Below, one piece after another: positions 55,696 to 64,000 of a stretch of 64,000 bases of DNA. The notes beneath the pieces are model-generated. The model did not search any database. It was not told the DNA's origin and saw only the letters and a program-made list of their open reading frames with translations. This DNA is from Archangium sp. GTDB lineage: Bacteria > Myxococcota > Myxococcia > Myxococcales > Myxococcaceae. Each line of letters starts with the position of its first letter. The first letter of the stretch is position 1. The stretch is from NCBI GenBank assembly GCA_030681645.1, contig JAUXRX010000017.1, forward strand, positions 372,001 through 436,000. Reading direction: 5' to 3'. The translations under genes and the position numbers were made by a program.

Positions 55696-58600
55696 ATGAA
55701 CAACAAGATCTGGCTGATGGCTGTGGCGGTCTGTGCAGGCTGCGCTTCTCCCGAGGGCAAGGGCCTGATGGAGAGCGGCTCGGGCACCGGCGCCGAGGTC
55801 GTCTTCGACGTGTTCGCCAAGCCGCTGCCGAACATTCCCCTGCCCAACGACTTCGCCACCCGCTTCGACGCGACGTCGGTGACGAAGAAGCGCATCAACG
55901 CCTCGATGATGGCGTCGACGAAGTGGGAGCGCTCGACCCGCGAGTCCCTCGACCAGCTCGACGGCTGGGGCACCTACCAGAGCATCACGGTGGCGTTCCA
56001 GAAGCCGCTCGACCTGCACAACATCATCCGCCGGCACCAGGGTGACGACTACGACGCGCGCGACGACGCGGCGTATCTGATCGACATCACCCCCGACTCG
56101 CCCGACTTCTGCCAGCGCGTCCCGCTCGACATGGGCGAGGGCAACTTCCCCATCACCCTCGAGCGCCCGGGCTACTTCGACAACGATCGCGAGGGCGACC
56201 AGCTGCTCTTCGACGACCGCGAAGAAGACCTGAACCGCAACGGCAAGCTCGACCTCGGGGAAGACCTCGACATGGACGGCGTGCTCGACCACCCCAACAC
56301 GCTCTACCCGGGTGACTCGACCTTCAAGGCGCTGCCCTTCTACGAGCGCGAGACCAACACGCTGATCATGAAGCCGGTGATGCCGCTGCGCGAGAAACAG
56401 ACCTACGCGGTGGTGCTCACCAAGCGCCTCGTCGACGAAGACGGCCGCCCGGTGAAGTCACCCTTCGCGTACATCAACCACGCCTCGCAGACGAAGGCCC
56501 TCGAGCCGCTGGCGCAGTGCCTGCCCAACTTCGGGCTCGGCCTCGAAGACGTCGCCTTCACCTGGCCGTACACCACCCAGAGTGTCACCGCCGACTACGT
56601 CGCCATTCGCGACGGCCTCTACGGCCTCGGGCCCATGTCGTGGCTGGCCGCCAAGTTCCCCGCGGAGGTCACCAAGCTGATGACCCTGCGCGACAGCATG
56701 CCGGGCTCCACCGTCAACGTGCGCATCGTCAGCGGCGAGCAGTTCCGCGCCACGGCGATCGACCTGCTCAAGCAGCTCAACGGCAGCAGCACCCTGAGCG
56801 CCTCGATGCAGCAGGTGGCCGAGCACCACAAGTTCATCGACTACCACGTGGTCTTCCAGTTCGTTTCGCCGCAGTTCTTCCCGCGCGTCGACTCGGAGGA
56901 CAAGCCGCTCCCGCTCTACAAGCAGCTGATGCAGGTCGACCCGGTGACGGGCGTGGCCTTCACCCGCGAGGAGACGATCACCGTGTGGCTGACGGTGCCC
57001 AAGAAGCTCTCCGGCACGCCTGCCGGCCCCGCGCCGGTGGTGATCCTCGGCCACGGCTACACCGGCAACAAGCTGGACCCGCTCTTCTACGGCGGCTTCT
57101 TCGCCCGCTACGGCCTGGCGACGATCGGCATGGAGAACGTGAGCCACGGCGTGGGCCTCGATCCGACCGATCTCGAGCTCGCACGCGGGCTGCTGGCAGG
57201 CAAGGGCCTGGGCAACATGTTCGACGCGATCGCGAAGAACGACCGCGCGTTCGACCAGAACCGTGACGGCGTGCGCGACTCGGGCGCGGACTTCTGGACC
57301 TCGTACATTCTCCACACCCGCGAGGTCGTGAAGCAGTCGGCGCTCGACTACATGCAGCTCGTTCGCCTGCTGCGCGGCTTCGACGGCGGCAAGACGTGGC
57401 ACTACGACGCCAACCGCGACGGCAACGACGATCTCGCCGGCGACTTCGACGGCGACGGCGTGCTCGACGTCGGAGGCACGGCGCCCATCCACATCACCGG
57501 TGGCTCGCTGGGCGGCATCATGAGCGCGATCATGTCGGGCCTCGAGCCGCAGATCGACGTGTCGGTGCCCGTGTCGGGCGGCGCCGGCCTGCCGGACATC
57601 GGCGTTCGCTCGATTCAGGGCGGCGTGCGCGAGGCGGTCAACCTGCGCATGCTCGGGCCGTTGTTCACCACCACCCGCAACGCGATGGGGCAGCTCGAGG
57701 CGTGGCAGGTGCTGCCGAACCTGAACGGCCTGGGCCGGGTCAAGCTGGGGCCGGTCGACGCCACGCTGGTCGAAGGTGACACCGCGGTGCTCTCGAACCT
57801 CACCTCGGGCGAGTACCGCTGCTTCCGCGTGGGGCCCAACGGCCTGATGCGGCTGGCCATCAGCTCCGACGAGAACGATCAGTGGAAGGTCGCCGTCTAC
57901 ACGGGCGCGCTGGCGCCGCGGGAGCGCGAGGGTTGCGAGGTCCCCGCCGACGCCACGCCGTATTGGACCATGGAGACCTTCGGCGTCGACTCGAAGTTCC
58001 AGGGCCTCGAGCACAAGGCGGGCGAGCCGCTGATCGCGCTGGGCGACGGCTTCGGCCTGCGTCGGCAGTCCCCCGAGATCCGCCGCTTCCTCGGCCTGGC
58101 CCAGCTCGCCATCGAGCGCGGTGACCCGGTGAACTTCCTGCCCTTCACCGAGCGCCGCCGCATTCTGCGGTACGGCACCGGTGAAGAGGTGGGCACGCGC
58201 ATGGTGGTGGTCAACACCATCGGCGACATGAACGTGCCGGTGGCCACGGGCGTGTCGATCGCGCGCGCCGCGGGCATGGTCGAGCTGTTCTCGGCCGACC
58301 CGCGCTACAACAAGACGCCCAACCGCGTGCTCATCGACACCGGGGCGATCGAGGCGGTCGAGCGCGTGGGCCGCTACCAGAACTCGGCGGGCGAGAACGT
58401 GCTGATGGACATCGACCACTTCTCGGCGCTCTCGGGCTCGGGCACGCAGGACGGCTTCGACACCGCGCGGCTGAACCCGCCGCTGCGGCTGGTGAAGCCG
58501 AACGATCGCGTGGGCGGCATCACCGGCGTCATCTTCCCCATGGTGGTGCCCACGGGCCGCCACGGCTTCGACACGCCTGATCCGTCGCTGCCGTTCAACC

Positions 58601-58722
58601 TGGGCTCGGTGATGTTGAACATGCTGGGCCGCTACCTGCAGACCGGCGGCGCGGAGCTCCCGATGGAAGGGTGCCTCGAGTCGAGCAGCTGCAGCTTCGT
58701 TCCGCCGATCCCCGCGGACTGA
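55696..58722 (+). CDS. Alpha/beta-hydrolase lipoprotein with calcium-type motifs
   Basis: A 1008-residue lipoprotein; MNNKIWLMAVAVCAGC ends in a lipobox Cys. VVILGHGYTGNK carries the HG oxyanion motif, and the nucleophile elbow is GGSLGGIMS (GxSxG). Before and after it are EF-hand-like Asp-rich loops (LNRNGKLDLGEDLDMDG and DFDGDGVLD). FSALSG near the end may include the catalytic His region (MDIDHFS). It is probably a surface or periplasmic lipase/esterase. The length, about three times that of simple hydrolases, points to extra N-terminal domains. Confidence 0.82.
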   Translation: MNNKIWLMAVAVCAGCASPEGKGLMESGSGTGAEVVFDVFAKPLPNIPLPNDFATRFDATSVTKKRINASMMASTKWERSTRESLDQLDGWGTYQSITVAFQKPLDLHNIIRRHQGDDYDARDDAAYLIDITPDSPDFCQRVPLDMGEGNFPITLERPGYFDNDREGDQLLFDDREEDLNRNGKLDLGEDLDMDGVLDHPNTLYPGDSTFKALPFYERETNTLIMKPVMPLREKQTYAVVLTKRLVDEDGRPVKSPFAYINHASQTKALEPLAQCLPNFGLGLEDVAFTWPYTTQSVTADYVAIRDGLYGLGPMSWLAAKFPAEVTKLMTLRDSMPGSTVNVRIVSGEQFRATAIDLLKQLNGSSTLSASMQQVAEHHKFIDYHVVFQFVSPQFFPRVDSEDKPLPLYKQLMQVDPVTGVAFTREETITVWLTVPKKLSGTPAGPAPVVILGHGYTGNKLDPLFYGGFFARYGLATIGMENVSHGVGLDPTDLELARGLLAGKGLGNMFDAIAKNDRAFDQNRDGVRDSGADFWTSYILHTREVVKQSALDYMQLVRLLRGFDGGKTWHYDANRDGNDDLAGDFDGDGVLDVGGTAPIHITGGSLGGIMSAIMSGLEPQIDVSVPVSGGAGLPDIGVRSIQGGVREAVNLRMLGPLFTTTRNAMGQLEAWQVLPNLNGLGRVKLGPVDATLVEGDTAVLSNLTSGEYRCFRVGPNGLMRLAISSDENDQWKVAVYTGALAPREREGCEVPADATPYWTMETFGVDSKFQGLEHKAGEPLIALGDGFGLRRQSPEIRRFLGLAQLAIERGDPVNFLPFTERRRILRYGTGEEVGTRMVVVNTIGDMNVPVATGVSIARAAGMVELFSADPRYNKTPNRVLIDTGAIEAVERVGRYQNSAGENVLMDIDHFSALSGSGTQDGFDTARLNPPLRLVKPNDRVGGITGVIFPMVVPTGRHGFDTPDPSLPFNLGSVMLNMLGRYLQTGGAELPMEGCLESSSCSFVPPIPAD

Positions 58723-58730
58723 AGTATCTC

Positions 58731-58771
58731 CCTCTCCCTGCGCCAGCGGGGAGAGGGCTGGGGGTGAGGGG
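58731..58771. repeat. REP-like palindrome, copy 4 (inverted)
   Basis: ccctctccctgcgccagcg then gggagagggctgggggtga. It fills most of the 50-bp gap between the convergent hydrolase and FHA-GGDEF genes, and may serve as a shared terminator. Confidence 0.85.
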
Positions 58772-58772
58772 C

Positions 58773-59672
58773 CTACGTCAGAGACTGGAACACGACCTTG
58801 TTCCGTCCCTGGTGCTTGGCCTCGTAGAGCGCCTTGTCGGCGGTCTCGAGCAGCTGGATGTCGCCGGTGGCCATGCCGGCGGTGAGGGTGGTCACCCCGA
58901 TGCTCACGGTGATGCCCACGCTCTGATCGGAGTGCATCAGGTCGAGCTGCTCGACGCTGTGGCGGATGCGCTCGGTCACGCGCTTCGCTTCCGTGTCGGG
59001 GCACTGCCGGAGGATGAGCGCGAATTCCTCGCCGCCGATGCGGCCGAAGGTGTCTTCGCTGCGAATGAGCGTGCCGACCGCGCGGGAGAAGTGACGCAGC
59101 ACCAGGTCGCCCATGGCGTGGCCGTTCTTGTCGTTGATCTGCTTGAACAGATCGAGATCCATCATCGCCAGGCTCAGGTGCTGCTTGTGGCGAATGGCCG
59201 ACGACACGTCCTTGCGGAGCTGATCGAGGAAGTAGCCGCGGTTGTACGCGCCGGTGAGCGAGTCGCGGATGGCGTTGTCGACGAGCGTGCGGTGCGCTGC
59301 TTCGTCGAGCTGGTCCTGGTAGACGAAGCGCAAGATGTGGCTGGCGCCGATCTGCACCAGGTCGCCTTCCTTGAGCACCTGCTGGGTGATGCGGGCGCCA
59401 TTCACCCAGGTGCCGTTGCGTGAGCTCAGGTCGACGATCTGCGCGGCGTCGACGGTGCGCACCACCCGGGCATGCTTGCGGCTGACGCCTTCTTCGTCGA
59501 GCCAGACGTCGGCCTCGCCGGCGCGGCCGACCAGCAGTTCCTTGTCGAGCGGGTAGGCGCGGCCGATGGCGGTGCGGGGGCCTCCCACGACCAGCAGCAC
59601 CGGGTCACGTCGCGCGTCGGGATCGAGCCGGCGTACCGGCATTCCCGCAGTCGTGTCGTCGAGCTCGCTCAC
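58773..59672 (-). CDS. FHA-domain diguanylate cyclase
   Basis: A 299-residue protein. The FHA domain (about 45-115) has VSRKHARV and SSRNGTWVNGARI, the phosphothreonine-binding signature. The GGDEF domain (about 135-299) has the active-site motif intact as GRIGGEEFALIL, and the inhibitory site RSED five residues before it. It should make c-di-GMP and be product-inhibited. The FHA domain may connect it to Ser/Thr kinases such as those at 1.6 and 34 kb, though that link is inference. Confidence 0.93.
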   Translation of the reverse strand: MSELDDTTAGMPVRRLDPDARRDPVLLVVGGPRTAIGRAYPLDKELLVGRAGEADVWLDEEGVSRKHARVVRTVDAAQIVDLSSRNGTWVNGARITQQVLKEGDLVQIGASHILRFVYQDQLDEAAHRTLVDNAIRDSLTGAYNRGYFLDQLRKDVSSAIRHKQHLSLAMMDLDLFKQINDKNGHAMGDLVLRHFSRAVGTLIRSEDTFGRIGGEEFALILRQCPDTEAKRVTERIRHSVEQLDLMHSDQSVGITVSIGVTTLTAGMATGDIQLLETADKALYEAKHQGRNKVVFQSLT

Positions 59673-59745
59673 CCCACCGCCACTGTACTCAGCGGCCGGA
59701 GCAGATCCACGGGGAGGTTCATTCGTTCAAGGGGGACCTCCCCTG

Positions 59746-59988
59746 ATGAAGGTCTCCCTCGCACTTCTCGTGATGGCTGGAGTCGCCGGCCTCGATACGC
59801 CGGCGGCTCCGCCCCCGAAGACCGACGTGGTGGTGCCGGTGAAGGCGCCCAAGACGATCTGGGAGGGCGTGGTGGGCCCTGGCGACACGCGGGTGGTGCA
59901 GACGGGGCAGGGCGTCTTCGGGTTCATCGCACTCAGAACCACTGACTGTTTCTCCCTCTCCCTGCGAAGCGGGGAGAGGGCGGGGTGA
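59746..59988 (+). CDS. Possible small exported protein with REP-derived end
   Basis: An 80-codon frame starting at ATG 59746. MKVSLALLVMAGVAGLDTPA is a fair signal peptide. The mature part is a Pro/Val-rich piece (PPPKTDVVVPVKAPKTIW) that ends in FSLSLRSGERAG, translated from a REP-like repeat. Length and the repeat end make coding uncertain, but the signal peptide is convincing. Confidence 0.45.
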   Translation: MKVSLALLVMAGVAGLDTPAAPPPKTDVVVPVKAPKTIWEGVVGPGDTRVVQTGQGVFGFIALRTTDCFSLSLRSGERAG

Positions 59989-59992
59989 GGGG
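59955..59992. repeat. REP-like palindrome, copy 5 (inverted)
   Basis: ccctctccctgcgaagcgg then ggagagggcggggtgaggg. A degraded copy follows at 60007-60038 (cgcctcacctctccccgct), so two copies meet head to head near the end of the GT87-like gene. Confidence 0.85.
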
Positions 59993-60023
59993 CGAACACA
60001 AGTGGCGCCTCACCTCTCCCCGC

Positions 60024-62201
60024 TCACGCAGGGAGCGGTTTTTCCTGCCGCCAGCTCCACGCTTCCCAGACCGCAGTCATGACGATCACCGCCGTCATCA
60101 TCCACGCCACCGCGTACCCCTCGGTGAGCCCGCGGTTCAGGTGTTGGTACAGGTAGTACCCCATGAACACGACGTGGAACCCGATGAGCATGGCGAACGC
60201 GGGCTTCTGCTTCGGGCGCTCTGATCGCAGCAGCAACCCGATCGCGAGCAGGCCGAGCATGTTCCAGTAGTACATGTTCACCGTCAGCCAGGTGAACACG
60301 AGCAGCGGCCCGAGCAGGAACGCCTCGACGTCCTCGGCTCTCCTGATCAACACCACGAGCAGCAGCGAAAACAACACCCGGCCCACCAGGAAGCCGAACG
60401 AGTAGTCCTTCGGGTAACCGCATTCCTGCTCGAAGAGCCGCGTCTGCTCGGCGCCGCTCTGCGCGCAGGGGAGCTCGCGGGTGAACGTGCGCCCGGCCAC
60501 TCCATCGCGGGAGCAGGTGCACTGACCTTCTGCGGTGCAGGCGAGCGCAAAACGATGCCCGTCGCCACAGCCGGTCAGCTCGCGCGAACAGCTGGTGGCA
60601 GTCGACGTCGAAGACCCGCCCTTGCACAGCTCGACGTCTGCGCGGCGCTGCGCGAGCTCGCCGGGGAAGATCGCCTGGCCCCACCGCGAGACCGGATCGG
60701 CCGCGAGCTGCAGGTAGACCGCCCGGAACGAGTACTGGATCGCGTAGAACTTCTCGACCTGCGCCACCTCGATGCGCTGCGCGTATTCCTTCCACGCGCT
60801 TGCGCCGAACATGATCGAGCTGATGGTCACGGCGGCCGCGCCCACGGCGGCGGCGGAGACGCCGAAGCGCAGGTATTCCTTCTTGAACACCTTCGTCTCC
60901 CGCCAGACGAAGAGCGCGCGGAGCCCCAGGGCGAGGCCGAAGAAGACGGGGAAGAGCTTGGTGGCGAGGGCGAAGCCGAAGAAGCCCCCCGCCCAGCCGT
61001 AGCGCTTCTGCTTGAGGAAGCAGGCGGCCAGCCCGACGGCGAAGAGCCAGTCCCACCGCAGGAAGCTGCCCGAGAGGTAGTCGAAGACGATCGGCGGCGC
61101 GGCCCAGATGAAGAGCCCGACGCTGGCGGCGCGGTGCCCGAAGGTCTGCCAAACGGTGAGCCAGAGCCCGAGCATCAGCAGCATGTCGAGCCAGCCGATC
61201 AACGCCTGGCCGCGCCCCGAGAGCGGGATCACCTTCGCGAGGGGCGCCGCGAAGATCGCCCACGCGGGCGAGTTCGAGTTGCCGTGATCGTTCATGATCG
61301 AGGTCCAGCTGATCGGCCAGAGCCGGGCCATGGTGGACCAGTCGGTCTTGAACTCCTCCCAGCGCTCGTTGCTGAAGCGCGCGCGCACCTCGGCCGCGTC
61401 ACGCAGCGCGACGTCGAGGGGCACCTGCTCGAAGTTCGTCAGGTCGCGGGTGGTGGGCATCTGGCCCAGCACGTTCACCGACTCGCGGTCGGCGATGATC
61501 ACGGCCTTGTAGAGGTTGAACCAGCCGACCTCGCGCTGATACTTCGCGCCCAGGTAGAAGTGGAACTGCTCCCATTGGTGGATGAGCGGCAGCTTGCCCT
61601 GGGCGACTCCGGTCGCGACCCAGCCGCCCGAGAGCGCGATCACCAGCGCGATCGCCAGGGGCTTCGAGCGGCTCACCAGCCTGGGCAGCACCGCGGGGGC
61701 CTGCCTCTTCCCCGAAGCGAGCTGGGCCGAGTACCAGGCGACCAGGCCGATCGCTCCGAAGACGAGGATCTTCAGCCCCAGCTGCGCGATCAGCAGGGTG
61801 AGGAACTGGGTCCCCAGGGCGAGCAGCGAGACGAGCAACACCAGGGCGACCCGCCAGCGCAGGCGGGCGGGATCGGCCTTCGCCCAGGTGACGAACGCCG
61901 CCACCCGCTCGTCGCGTTTCGGGTCGAAGGCGAAGCCGATGAGGAACCCGCACAGGAGGATGAGCGGGATGCTGGTGAGCACCTGCAGCACGTCGATGTC
62001 GTGGCGCAACGAGCCGTAGTTGCACCAGGCAAAGACCATGAGGCCCGCCAGCACGCCGTGCGCGCGGGACCGCACCTTCTCGAAGCGACCGGCGAACTCG
62101 CGCCTCGAGGAGGGATCGCCGGCCGCGGCGTCGATGAGCAGCAGCGCGATCGACCCCTCGAGGAGGACGATCTTCAGAATGCCCGAGATGAAGTGATTCA
62201 C
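60024..62201 (-). CDS. GT87/DUF2029-like multi-spanning membrane protein
   Basis: A 725-residue inner-membrane protein with a dozen or more hydrophobic segments. It resembles polyprenyl-phosphate-dependent mannosyl/hexosyltransferases of the GT87 type (YLSGSFLRWDWLFAVGLAAC, KLFPVFFGLALGLRAL). Between two helices (about residues 535-615) lies an extra loop with nine or more Cys residues (ELCKGG, TSCSREL, CGDGH, CTAEGQCTC, CAQSG, QECGYPKD). The glycan and the product are unknown. It reads away from mrp. Confidence 0.65.
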   Translation of the reverse strand: MNHFISGILKIVLLEGSIALLLIDAAAGDPSSRREFAGRFEKVRSRAHGVLAGLMVFAWCNYGSLRHDIDVLQVLTSIPLILLCGFLIGFAFDPKRDERVAAFVTWAKADPARLRWRVALVLLVSLLALGTQFLTLLIAQLGLKILVFGAIGLVAWYSAQLASGKRQAPAVLPRLVSRSKPLAIALVIALSGGWVATGVAQGKLPLIHQWEQFHFYLGAKYQREVGWFNLYKAVIIADRESVNVLGQMPTTRDLTNFEQVPLDVALRDAAEVRARFSNERWEEFKTDWSTMARLWPISWTSIMNDHGNSNSPAWAIFAAPLAKVIPLSGRGQALIGWLDMLLMLGLWLTVWQTFGHRAASVGLFIWAAPPIVFDYLSGSFLRWDWLFAVGLAACFLKQKRYGWAGGFFGFALATKLFPVFFGLALGLRALFVWRETKVFKKEYLRFGVSAAAVGAAAVTISSIMFGASAWKEYAQRIEVAQVEKFYAIQYSFRAVYLQLAADPVSRWGQAIFPGELAQRRADVELCKGGSSTSTATSCSRELTGCGDGHRFALACTAEGQCTCSRDGVAGRTFTRELPCAQSGAEQTRLFEQECGYPKDYSFGFLVGRVLFSLLLVVLIRRAEDVEAFLLGPLLVFTWLTVNMYYWNMLGLLAIGLLLRSERPKQKPAFAMLIGFHVVFMGYYLYQHLNRGLTEGYAVAWMMTAVIVMTAVWEAWSWRQEKPLPA

Positions 62202-62219
62202 AGACGTCCCTGCCTTTCT

Positions 62220-62298
62220 GGGTCACTCCGCCTCGGCCAGACGTCCGCTGCGCTACCGTCTGTCTCGCGCAGCGTTCCGCTGCTGACGGCTTCGTTCC
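62220..62298. repeat. 79-bp dispersed repeat, copy B
   Basis: The same-strand match to 17418-17496, 73 of 79 identical. Here it lies in the gap between the divergent GT87-like and mrp genes. Its two hairpins are kept. Confidence 0.85.
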
Positions 62299-62378
62299 CG
62301 TTTTCGGACGCTTGCGTAGCGCCGCCCTCGCCCGTATTGGACGGGCTGCCTTTAGCGGAAAACCGGAAGCGAGCCACC

Positions 62379-63464
62379 ATGAGCGTGCAGGAACGAGATG
62401 TCCTCGCGGCGATGTCGACCGTGATGGATCCCGACTTGAATCAAGACGTCGTCAAGGCGGGGATGGTGAAGGACCTCAAGATCGACGGCAGCTTCGTGCA
62501 GCTGCGCATCGAGCTCACGACGCCCGCCTGTCCGCTGAAGGAGAAGATCAAGGGTGACGCCGAGGTCGCGCTCCGCAAGGTGCCCGGCGTCGAGCGCATC
62601 CAGGTCGACATGTCGGCCCGGGTTCGGCCGCAGCCGTCTGCCGCGGCGAAAGACGCGCTGCTGCCCAGGGTGAAGAACGTGCTCCTGGTGGGCGCGGGCA
62701 AGGGCGGCGTGGGGAAGTCGACGGTCGCCATCAACCTGGCCTGCGCGCTGGCGCGGCACGGGGCGACCGTGGGCCTGCTCGACGCCGACTTCTACGGGCC
62801 GTCGATTCCCGTGATGACCGGCCTCAAGAAGAAGCCCGTCTCGAAGGACGGCAAGCTGCTCGAGCCGCTCGAGGCGCACGGCATCAAGGTGATGTCGATC
62901 GGGTTCCTGATCGAGGCCGACCAGGCGCTGATCTGGCGCGGGCCGATGCTGCAGGGCGCGCTGATGCAGTTGGTGCGCGACGTGAACTGGGGCGAGCTCG
63001 ACTACCTGGTGGTCGACCTGCCCCCGGGCACGGGTGACATTCCGCTCACCGTGGCGCAGCAGCTCAAGAGCGCGGGCGCGGTGCTGGTCACCACGCCGCA
63101 GGACGTGGCGCTGGCCGACGTCATCCGCGCGAAGCAGATGTTCGACAAGCTCAGCATCCCCATCCTGGGGATCATCGAGAACATGTCGCAGTTCATCTGC
63201 CCGCACTGCGGCAAGGGCACGCACATCTTCGACACCGGCGGCGGGCGCAAGGCGTCGGAGATGATGGAGATCCCCTTCCTCGGCGAGATCCCCCTCGAGC
63301 TGTCCATTCGCGTGGGTGGTGACCGCGGGTTGCCGGTGGTGGTGGGGCACCCCGACGGCGTCGAGGGCAAGTCGTTCATGGAGCTCGCCCAGCGCGTCGC
63401 CCAGCGCGTGTCGGTCGAAAACGCGTCGCGCACGGCTCCTTCGGTGACGACTGCCACAGCGTGA
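62379..63464 (+). CDS. mrp: Iron-sulfur cluster carrier, Mrp/ApbC family P-loop ATPase
   Basis: A 361-residue Mrp/NBP35 protein. The N-terminal DUF59-like domain (MDPDLNQDVVKAGMVKDLKI and TTPACPLKEKI) is followed by the ATPase with Walker A GKGGVGKSTVAINLA, and LVVDLPPGTGDIPLT. FICPHCGKGTHIF has the CxxC that binds the cluster. It transfers 4Fe-4S clusters to apo-proteins. ATG 62379 is chosen on the domain boundary; an in-frame extension upstream would be non-coding sequence. Confidence 0.94.
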   Translation: MSVQERDVLAAMSTVMDPDLNQDVVKAGMVKDLKIDGSFVQLRIELTTPACPLKEKIKGDAEVALRKVPGVERIQVDMSARVRPQPSAAAKDALLPRVKNVLLVGAGKGGVGKSTVAINLACALARHGATVGLLDADFYGPSIPVMTGLKKKPVSKDGKLLEPLEAHGIKVMSIGFLIEADQALIWRGPMLQGALMQLVRDVNWGELDYLVVDLPPGTGDIPLTVAQQLKSAGAVLVTTPQDVALADVIRAKQMFDKLSIPILGIIENMSQFICPHCGKGTHIFDTGGGRKASEMMEIPFLGEIPLELSIRVGGDRGLPVVVGHPDGVEGKSFMELAQRVAQRVSVENASRTAPSVTTATA

Positions 63465-63480
63465 GTAAGCTGGAGACGCC

Positions 63481-63942
63481 ATGAGCATCGACGACCTCCC
63501 GCCGGAAGACCCCCTCGATGACGATGCGGACGTGGGCGACGAGAAGAAGGGCTTCGTGCCCGACTTCGTGCGCCGCATGGCCTGGGCCGGCATCGGCGCG
63601 GTCTTCATGTCGGAAGAGGGCATTCGCCGCCTCGCAGGCCAGCTCAAGCTGCCCAAGGAGGCCCTCGGCTTCCTGCTGCACCAGGCAGAGAAGACCAAGG
63701 ACGAGATCGGCAAGACGGTCTCCGACGAGGTGCGCAAGCTGCTGCAGTCCGATCGGCTGCGCGACGAGCTCTTGCGCATGATCGCGGGCATGACCATCGA
63801 GGTGCGCGCCGAGGTGAAGCTGGTGCCCGATCGGGTCAAGGGCGAGGCGGCGTCGTTGCTCCCGAAGGTGAAGGTGAGCGACCTCAAGACGACGTACGAG
63901 AGCAAGAAGCGCAAGAAGGACGAAGAGCCGGATCCCGAGTGA
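63481..63942 (+). CDS. Small acidic-basic protein, unknown
   Basis: A 153-residue soluble protein. The first 20 residues are acidic (DLPPEDPLDDDADVGDE). The middle is amphipathic and helical (FLLHQAEKTKDEIGKTVSD, LQSDRLRDELLRMIAGM), in the style of phasin-like or coiled-coil proteins. The C-terminus is Lys-rich. No family is recognised. It starts 16 bp after mrp and overlaps the next gene start (GTGA). Confidence 0.65.
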   Translation: MSIDDLPPEDPLDDDADVGDEKKGFVPDFVRRMAWAGIGAVFMSEEGIRRLAGQLKLPKEALGFLLHQAEKTKDEIGKTVSDEVRKLLQSDRLRDELLRMIAGMTIEVRAEVKLVPDRVKGEAASLLPKVKVSDLKTTYESKKRKKDEEPDPE

Positions 63943-64000
63943 GTCGCCTTCGCAGAATCCTCCCCATGGCGTTGATGCTGGGGGTGGGCCTGGTGATCTG
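63939..64000 (+). CDS. Start of an exported or membrane protein, cut by window end
   Basis: A GTG overlapping the previous stop opens a frame whose first 20 codons read SRLRRILPMALMLGVGLVI, a signal peptide or first membrane helix. The rest is outside the window. Confidence 0.55.
   Translation, partial: MSRLRRILPMALMLGVGLVI

Noticed and set aside
54007..56292. 761-codon minus-strand frame across the porin and hydrolase genes
   Set aside because: It spans two well-supported genes on the other strand and their junction; composition is the typical shadow pattern.
56458..59004. 848-codon minus-strand frame
   Set aside because: It covers the hydrolase lipoprotein antisense and runs into the FHA-GGDEF gene in a different frame. 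No family signal.
60555..62378. 608-codon in-frame extension upstream of mrp
   Set aside because: It is antisense to the GT87-like gene and has no Mrp-like sequence. The Mrp fold begins at 62379.

Overview
The window is high-GC (about two thirds G+C by eye), densely coded bacterial chromosome. It most likely comes from a myxobacterium (Myxococcota, Myxococcia-like). The grounds are two eukaryote-like Ser/Thr kinases with the HRDVTPxN catalytic loop, Gly-rich von Willebrand A lipoproteins, many signal-peptide or lipoprotein genes of unknown function, an FHA-GGDEF protein and a split c-di-GMP repertoire. Genus cannot be fixed from sequence alone. I see no rRNA, tRNA, CRISPR array, prophage or complete insertion sequence.

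Layout. 1-8 kb: accA (5' end cut by the window), cmk, a membrane-anchored Ser/Thr kinase, two secreted zinc metallopeptidases (M2 and M3-like) with a cold-shock gene between them. 8.0-8.5 kb: a gene-free patch holding a 175-bp inverted-repeat element with a 13-codon ORF and a terminator inside it. 8.5-13.3 kb (minus): a tightly packed five-gene operon of lipoprotein, ECF sigma factor, zinc-finger anti-sigma factor, exported caspase-like protease with a predicted beta-barrel C-terminus, and a second lipoprotein paralogous to the first. This is the most system-like locus in the window. 13.4-23.6 kb: unknown secreted proteins, an MFS transporter, a ClpX-type zinc-finger P-loop protein, a LipB-Nudix fusion, an MBL hydrolase, ribA, moeA, a histone-H1-like-tailed protein and an outer-membrane protein. 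23.8-27.6 kb: RNase R with an RGG-like tail, then a TacA-TacT type toxin-antitoxin pair with its palindromic operator. 27.6-34 kb: metF and the glycine-cleavage genes gcvT-gcvH-coaD-coaE-gcvP. 34-43.3 kb: a Ser/Thr kinase ending in a ribbon-helix-helix-like domain, truA, clpB, small conserved proteins, thiE and a C26 amidase. 43.4-54 kb: two VWA lipoproteins, a B-box-like zinc protein, a degenerate GGDEF response regulator, a fatty acid desaturase, dnaB, and the rpsF-rpsR-rplI operon. 54-64 kb: porin-like protein, calcium-motif alpha/beta hydrolase lipoprotein, FHA-GGDEF cyclase, a GT87-like membrane protein, Mrp/ApbC and two further unknowns.

Repeats. A REP-like palindrome (ccctctccccgc..gcggggagaggg with a flanking cctcacccc) recurs at least six times and repeatedly supplies the ends of reading frames. 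A separate 79-bp repeat occurs twice (92 percent identical), 45 kb apart. Two other long inverted repeats (8.1 kb and 34.0 kb) are not explained by any gene.

How the genes work together. Housekeeping modules (fatty acid, glycine/one-carbon, CoA, lipoate, riboflavin, molybdopterin, thiamine, translation and replication) alternate with envelope and signalling genes. LipB supplies octanoyl groups for lipoylation of GcvH. CoaD/CoaE sit inside the gcv cluster. The c-di-GMP proteins include one apparently active cyclase and one probable receptor.
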